This document shows positions 60,936 through 64,000 of a DNA stretch of 64,000 nucleotides, piece after piece; within the stretch, counting starts at the first letter, position 1, and each line of letters begins with the position of its first letter. The translations under genes and the position numbers were made by a program. The stretch comes from Pseudidiomarina homiensis. Lineage in GTDB: Bacteria > Pseudomonadota > Gammaproteobacteria > Enterobacterales > Alteromonadaceae. Location of the stretch: contig NZ_PIPX01000001.1 in NCBI RefSeq assembly GCF_003987225.1, forward strand, positions 1,116,001 through 1,180,000. Direction: 5' to 3'. Under the pieces are notes generated by a model, which made no database searches, was not told where the DNA came from, and was given only the letters and a program-made list of their open reading frames with translations.

Positions 60936-62747
60936 ATGGATTATCAACTAAAATGGTTCAAGCCTGGTGAGCAGCGCTACGTCAAAGGCTATCTAAATGG
61001 CCGCCGACAACCGTCGATGTTGATGCATCTTACGCCTTCGCCACAACTTTTAACCTTTTTCGCAAACGAAACAACGCAGGCGCCGCAGCTATTCCAACAA
61101 ATCCAGCAATGGTGGCAAACCCATTTACACCGTGAGTTTCCAACTACACGCCAGGTACACGACTGGCAAACCCTCCTGTTGCTACTGAGCGACTGTACCG
61201 AGCACTTACTTAGCTATCTCGGCTATCGCATTTTGCCACACAATGACCACACCACGCTGCCGCCGCAAGCCCAGCTCACGCAAGCCGAATCAACGGTGTT
61301 GGTCAGCGTCCCCCATTGCTCGCCGCAACTCGTAGCGCGTGCATGGAGCGTGGTCGTCATGGTTGCTGAACTTCACCTACGTGAAAAGCATCGCCAAACA
61401 AACGACAACATGCCCGCCGAAGATTGGTTGATGAAAGTCCTCACGCCCCTACGTGAGCCAATGAAAGAAGGCATCCACGAGAACTTTTCTAGCGCCGCCT
61501 ACGAATTGGATATTCCCATGTATCCACTGCATGGACGCCTCACGCAGTTCGGCCAAGGCCACCGGTCACAATGGCTCGAACACAGCTTTACCGAGCAAAC
61601 CAGTGTCTTGCCCGTGCGAGCCGCACGACATAAATGGTACGCCAACCGCCTATTACGGCGCGCCGGACTACCAGTACCCCCGCAGTTTGCCGTAAAAGAT
61701 CAAGCAGAAGCCTGCACCGTCGCCAAACGCATCGGTTATCCAGTGGTCGTGAAACCAGCCGATCTCGATGGCGGCGTCGGCGTTGCCGCCCACCTAAGCA
61801 ACGAAGCCGAGCTCATCGAAGCTTACAAGAATGCCCGCGAGCACAGCCAAAATATCGTCGTTGAACAACACGTTGAAGGGCGTGACTATCGCATCCAAGT
61901 GCAAGACAACGAAGTGGTCTTCGCGGTCGAGCGCGTTCCTGCCGGCGTCATCGGTGACGGCAAGCACACCATCGAACAATTAACTGCCATTGAGAACAAT
62001 CATGAGCGGCGCCGCGAAGGTCCGAAAAAGAATTTAGCCACCCTGAAGCTCGACGACGAAGCCTTAAAATTACTGCAAGCCCAGCAAATGACCAAAACAA
62101 GCATTCCGCAACACGGCCAATTTGTCATGTTTCGTCGCATCGCCAATATGTCTGCGGGCGGCCGCCCCGTGCCAGCGCTTGACCACATGCATGAAGACAA
62201 TAAACGACTCGCCATTCGAGCCACGCAAGCACTACGCCTAGACGTTGCTGGCGTCGACTTGATCATTCCCGATATTAGCGTGTCATGGTTGGAATCTGGC
62301 GCGGCGATTTGTGAAGTTAATGCCTGCCCAGACCTTGGTCATACAGCGGGGCTACTTTTGTACCGCAACCTGCTGCGCAATCGTATCGAAGGTAATGGCC
62401 GCATCCCCGTTTATGTGGTCATCGACCAAGCCAACCCCGACGCGCCGTCAACGCTGCTGCAACAAACCGTCGCCAAGCTTAACCAGCAAGGACTAACCGT
62501 AGGCTGGAGTGACCACCATGGTGTCAGTGTCAACCAAGAAACCCTCACGCGCGGTCTACAACACTTCGCCACCGCCTTTAATATGCTGAATTCGCAACAG
62601 AACGTTGCCGCTATGGTGTTACGCTTGAACGACCCCAGCGTACTCGAACGAGGATTACCGATGGACAGAATTGATGAGGTGCTATGCGCGACCGAGGCCG
62701 ATCACGCAACTGCTTTGTATGAACTCGCAGAGCAACAGGTTATTTAA
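60936..62747 (+). CDS. Cyanophycin-synthetase-like ATP-grasp ligase with degenerate Mur-ligase end
   Basis: 603 residues. N-terminal CphA-like domain (~1-200), ATP-grasp (~215-485) with PVRAARHKWYANRLLRRAGLPVPP, the Lys-rich YPVVVKPADLDGGVGVAAHL, VVEQHVEGRDYRIQV and the metal site AAICEVNACPDLGHT. The last ~110 residues follow the start of the CphA Mur-ligase module (GRIPVYVVIDQ..., VGWSDHHGVSVN, ERGLPMDRIDEVLCATEADHA), but where the ATP P-loop GTNGKTT should be there is DQANPDAPST, and the rest of the module is missing. CphA1 is ~870 residues. It therefore has one likely ATP site and should form amide bonds between amino acids or peptides; the product is unknown. It is convergent with the hydroxylase (8-bp overlap). 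Confidence 0.85.
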   Translation: MDYQLKWFKPGEQRYVKGYLNGRRQPSMLMHLTPSPQLLTFFANETTQAPQLFQQIQQWWQTHLHREFPTTRQVHDWQTLLLLLSDCTEHLLSYLGYRILPHNDHTTLPPQAQLTQAESTVLVSVPHCSPQLVARAWSVVVMVAELHLREKHRQTNDNMPAEDWLMKVLTPLREPMKEGIHENFSSAAYELDIPMYPLHGRLTQFGQGHRSQWLEHSFTEQTSVLPVRAARHKWYANRLLRRAGLPVPPQFAVKDQAEACTVAKRIGYPVVVKPADLDGGVGVAAHLSNEAELIEAYKNAREHSQNIVVEQHVEGRDYRIQVQDNEVVFAVERVPAGVIGDGKHTIEQLTAIENNHERRREGPKKNLATLKLDDEALKLLQAQQMTKTSIPQHGQFVMFRRIANMSAGGRPVPALDHMHEDNKRLAIRATQALRLDVAGVDLIIPDISVSWLESGAAICEVNACPDLGHTAGLLLYRNLLRNRIEGNGRIPVYVVIDQANPDAPSTLLQQTVAKLNQQGLTVGWSDHHGVSVNQETLTRGLQHFATAFNMLNSQQNVAAMVLRLNDPSVLERGLPMDRIDEVLCATEADHATALYELAEQQVI

Positions 62748-63348
62748 ATTCGCGCTCGTGGAACCACAAATTGAACGCCCACTTCTCACCGGCAACGACG
62801 GGCATCCCCGCATGCAGCGACTTTGGATGTACATCCGTAGTACCGCGCACCACATTTTCAAAGACCAATAAGCGGCCTGGCTTGGGGGCCACATTGATAT
62901 CGAGTTTAGAAAAGTAGGTGGAACCGCCGCTTGCTGGCGAATTGATATAACCCAACGCGGTAAACAGCCGTTGCCCGCCACGCGCAGTACAACGTTTACC
63001 GCGCTCAGTATTCATATCGTAGGCATCAAAATGCGAACGGTATTCCTGACTTTGGTCGTAATGAATCACCTGAAAGCTCTCGGCATTGCGTAACGGCAAG
63101 CCAACCTGCTGCGCAATACGACTACCAAGGTCTGTCACGACCATTGAATGTTTGTGGCTAATCCATGCCAATTGATTGGTTCGCGCTTTACTGTAAACGC
63201 CTTCGGCGTCTGAGCTGACTTTCGCACGTTGCATTTGCTCACGGGCGGCATTGATCAGCTGCTGCGCCTCAGACTCAGTGAAAAAGTCATCAATGATATA
63301 AACAAGTGGATCCTGACTGAGCACGTACTTTCGCAATTCAAGCATCAT
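62740..63348 (-). CDS. 2-oxoglutarate/Fe(II) dioxygenase, prolyl-4-hydroxylase type
   Basis: 202 residues. Iron ligands His106 and Asp108 (YRSHFDAYD) and His179 (KSLHAGMPV), 2OG-binding Lys189 (EKWAFNLWF), on a double-stranded beta-helix core (QRLFTALGYINSPASGGSTYFSKLDINVAPKPGRLLVFENV). It belongs to the P4H alpha-subunit family. Substrate could be a peptidyl-proline or a free amino acid; unknown. It lies 4 bp after the sulfotransferase gene on the same strand, so the two are co-transcribed. It overlaps the ATP-grasp gene end by 8 bp. Confidence 0.92.
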   Translation of the reverse strand: MMLELRKYVLSQDPLVYIIDDFFTESEAQQLINAAREQMQRAKVSSDAEGVYSKARTNQLAWISHKHSMVVTDLGSRIAQQVGLPLRNAESFQVIHYDQSQEYRSHFDAYDMNTERGKRCTARGGQRLFTALGYINSPASGGSTYFSKLDINVAPKPGRLLVFENVVRGTTDVHPKSLHAGMPVVAGEKWAFNLWFHEREFK

Positions 63349-63352
63349 GTTC

Positions 63353-64000
63353 TTACCCTTTTGCTACCGAGCCCCACAAGGCTAAAGCATCATCTATTTG
63401 CGCCAATTCTTCAGCGGTCAACGCATCGCGTTTATGCAGCGATTCCTTTTTAAACGCCAAAAACTCAGACGGCGGTGGCGTCGCAATAAAATCAGCAATA
63501 GCTGCCATAGTGCTTTTCATCGATTCGCCGACGTCTTCATAGTGCAAGACCATAACATTATCCGGAAAACGCTTCGCGACTTCATCAATTCTTTCCATAT
63601 GACTCGCCCACCGAAACACATCGCGTTGCAGGTCAGAAAGTTGCTCTTGGTAAACTTTAGCGTTTTGCGGAGTTACCCCTAAAAAACCATTGGGTTTGGG
63701 GTAATGGGTGTGGTTTTTGACCCACTTCAAAACCCCGCCATGCTTTTTCATCGAATAACTCACAGACTGCACATTACGCTTGAGCGCTAAAAACTTTGCC
63801 TTTGGAAACGCTGCAAGCAATTGCTCAACATTCCATAAGTTGGGGTGCGTTTGATCAAGAAACAAACCGTCTACTTTGCGCATCATGTAGGCGTAATAGC
63901 CAAGCTGAAAAATCGACAGCTGCTTTTGCGCAACCGTGGCATTACTGATCGACCAAAACATCTCCGGGCTTTCCACCCCGCCATAGTAGTCTGACACCTG
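63353..64000 (-). CDS. Sulfotransferase, N-terminus beyond the window
   Basis: About 215 residues of the C-terminal part are visible, and the frame runs off the right edge (the GTG at 63997 is probably internal). The 3'-phosphate-binding segment of PAPS sulfotransferases is recognisable in FLALKRNVQSVSYSMKKHGG; the PAPS 5' loop would be upstream of the visible part. The region DVFRWASHMERIDEVAKRFPDNVMVLHYEDV is typical of Sulfotransfer-family folds. It transfers sulfate from PAPS to an acceptor hydroxyl or amine. It is co-transcribed with the hydroxylase, which may create the acceptor. CysC/CysDN in this window make PAPS and CysQ removes PAP. Confidence 0.8.
   Translation of the reverse strand, partial: QVSDYYGGVESPEMFWSISNATVAQKQLSIFQLGYYAYMMRKVDGLFLDQTHPNLWNVEQLLAAFPKAKFLALKRNVQSVSYSMKKHGGVLKWVKNHTHYPKPNGFLGVTPQNAKVYQEQLSDLQRDVFRWASHMERIDEVAKRFPDNVMVLHYEDVGESMKSTMAAIADFIATPPPSEFLAFKKESLHKRDALTAEELAQIDDALALWGSVAKG

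Overview
The window reads as chromosomal DNA of a marine, protein- and peptide-eating gammaproteobacterium. The Idiomarinaceae (Idiomarina/Pseudidiomarina type) is my best guess, inferred from gene content and not from any search. The pointers are four large TonB-dependent receptors, three secreted S9 prolyl-oligopeptidase-type peptidases, a giant secreted subtilase, a CrbS/CrbR acetate switch with acs and a VC_2705-type symporter, and a UUG-initiated rpsT. There is no phage, integrase, insertion sequence or CRISPR array. The conspicuous repeats are REP-type palindromes.

Layout. 1-14.6 kb: a partial TonB receptor, rpsT, an S9 peptidase, tRNA-Arg(CCT), a methyltransferase, two divergent TonB receptors and a second S9 peptidase. 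14.9-20 kb: a LytTR regulator, then a minus-strand acetate-uptake operon (DUF4212 subunit, sodium:solute symporter, CNMP/CBS/DUF294 protein, DEDDh exonuclease). 20-25.2 kb: a third S9 peptidase and a fourth TonB receptor. 25.7-38.3 kb: crbS, a lipoprotein and S8 protease pair, crbR, acs and a DcaP-like porin. 38.3-47.6 kb: a GGDEF-EAL protein, a small membrane protein, a beta-CASP nuclease, asnA/asnC, galE and a phosphatase-lipid-kinase fusion. 47.8-51.8 kb: cysC-cysQ-cysD-cysN followed by the last ~42 codons of a lost SLC13 permease. 51.9-58.6 kb: an orphan coiled-coil protein and an ECF sigma/anti-sigma/DUF4331/lipoprotein/TPR/HupE-like operon whose last gene is cut short by a REP pair. 58.7-64 kb: a NUDIX hydrolase, an orphan protein, a REP array, a cyanophycin-synthetase-like ATP-grasp enzyme with a degenerate Mur-ligase end, a 2OG-Fe(II) hydroxylase and a partial sulfotransferase.

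How it works together. Secreted S8 and S9 peptidases and TonB receptors suggest digestion of protein and import of oligopeptides. Acetate overflow from such a diet would be sensed by CrbS, relayed to CrbR and re-assimilated by the symporter and Acs. CysDNC makes PAPS and CysQ clears PAP, which fits the sulfotransferase at the right edge as well as cysteine synthesis.

The least-described items are: a REP family with a GTAG head and at least four covarying stem versions, including an 82-bp x4 array and two near-identical 88-bp units bracketing the sigma operon; the CphA-like enzyme with an apparently dead second domain; the long hairpin that traps the DUF4331 ribosome-binding site; and the SLC13 permease remnant.
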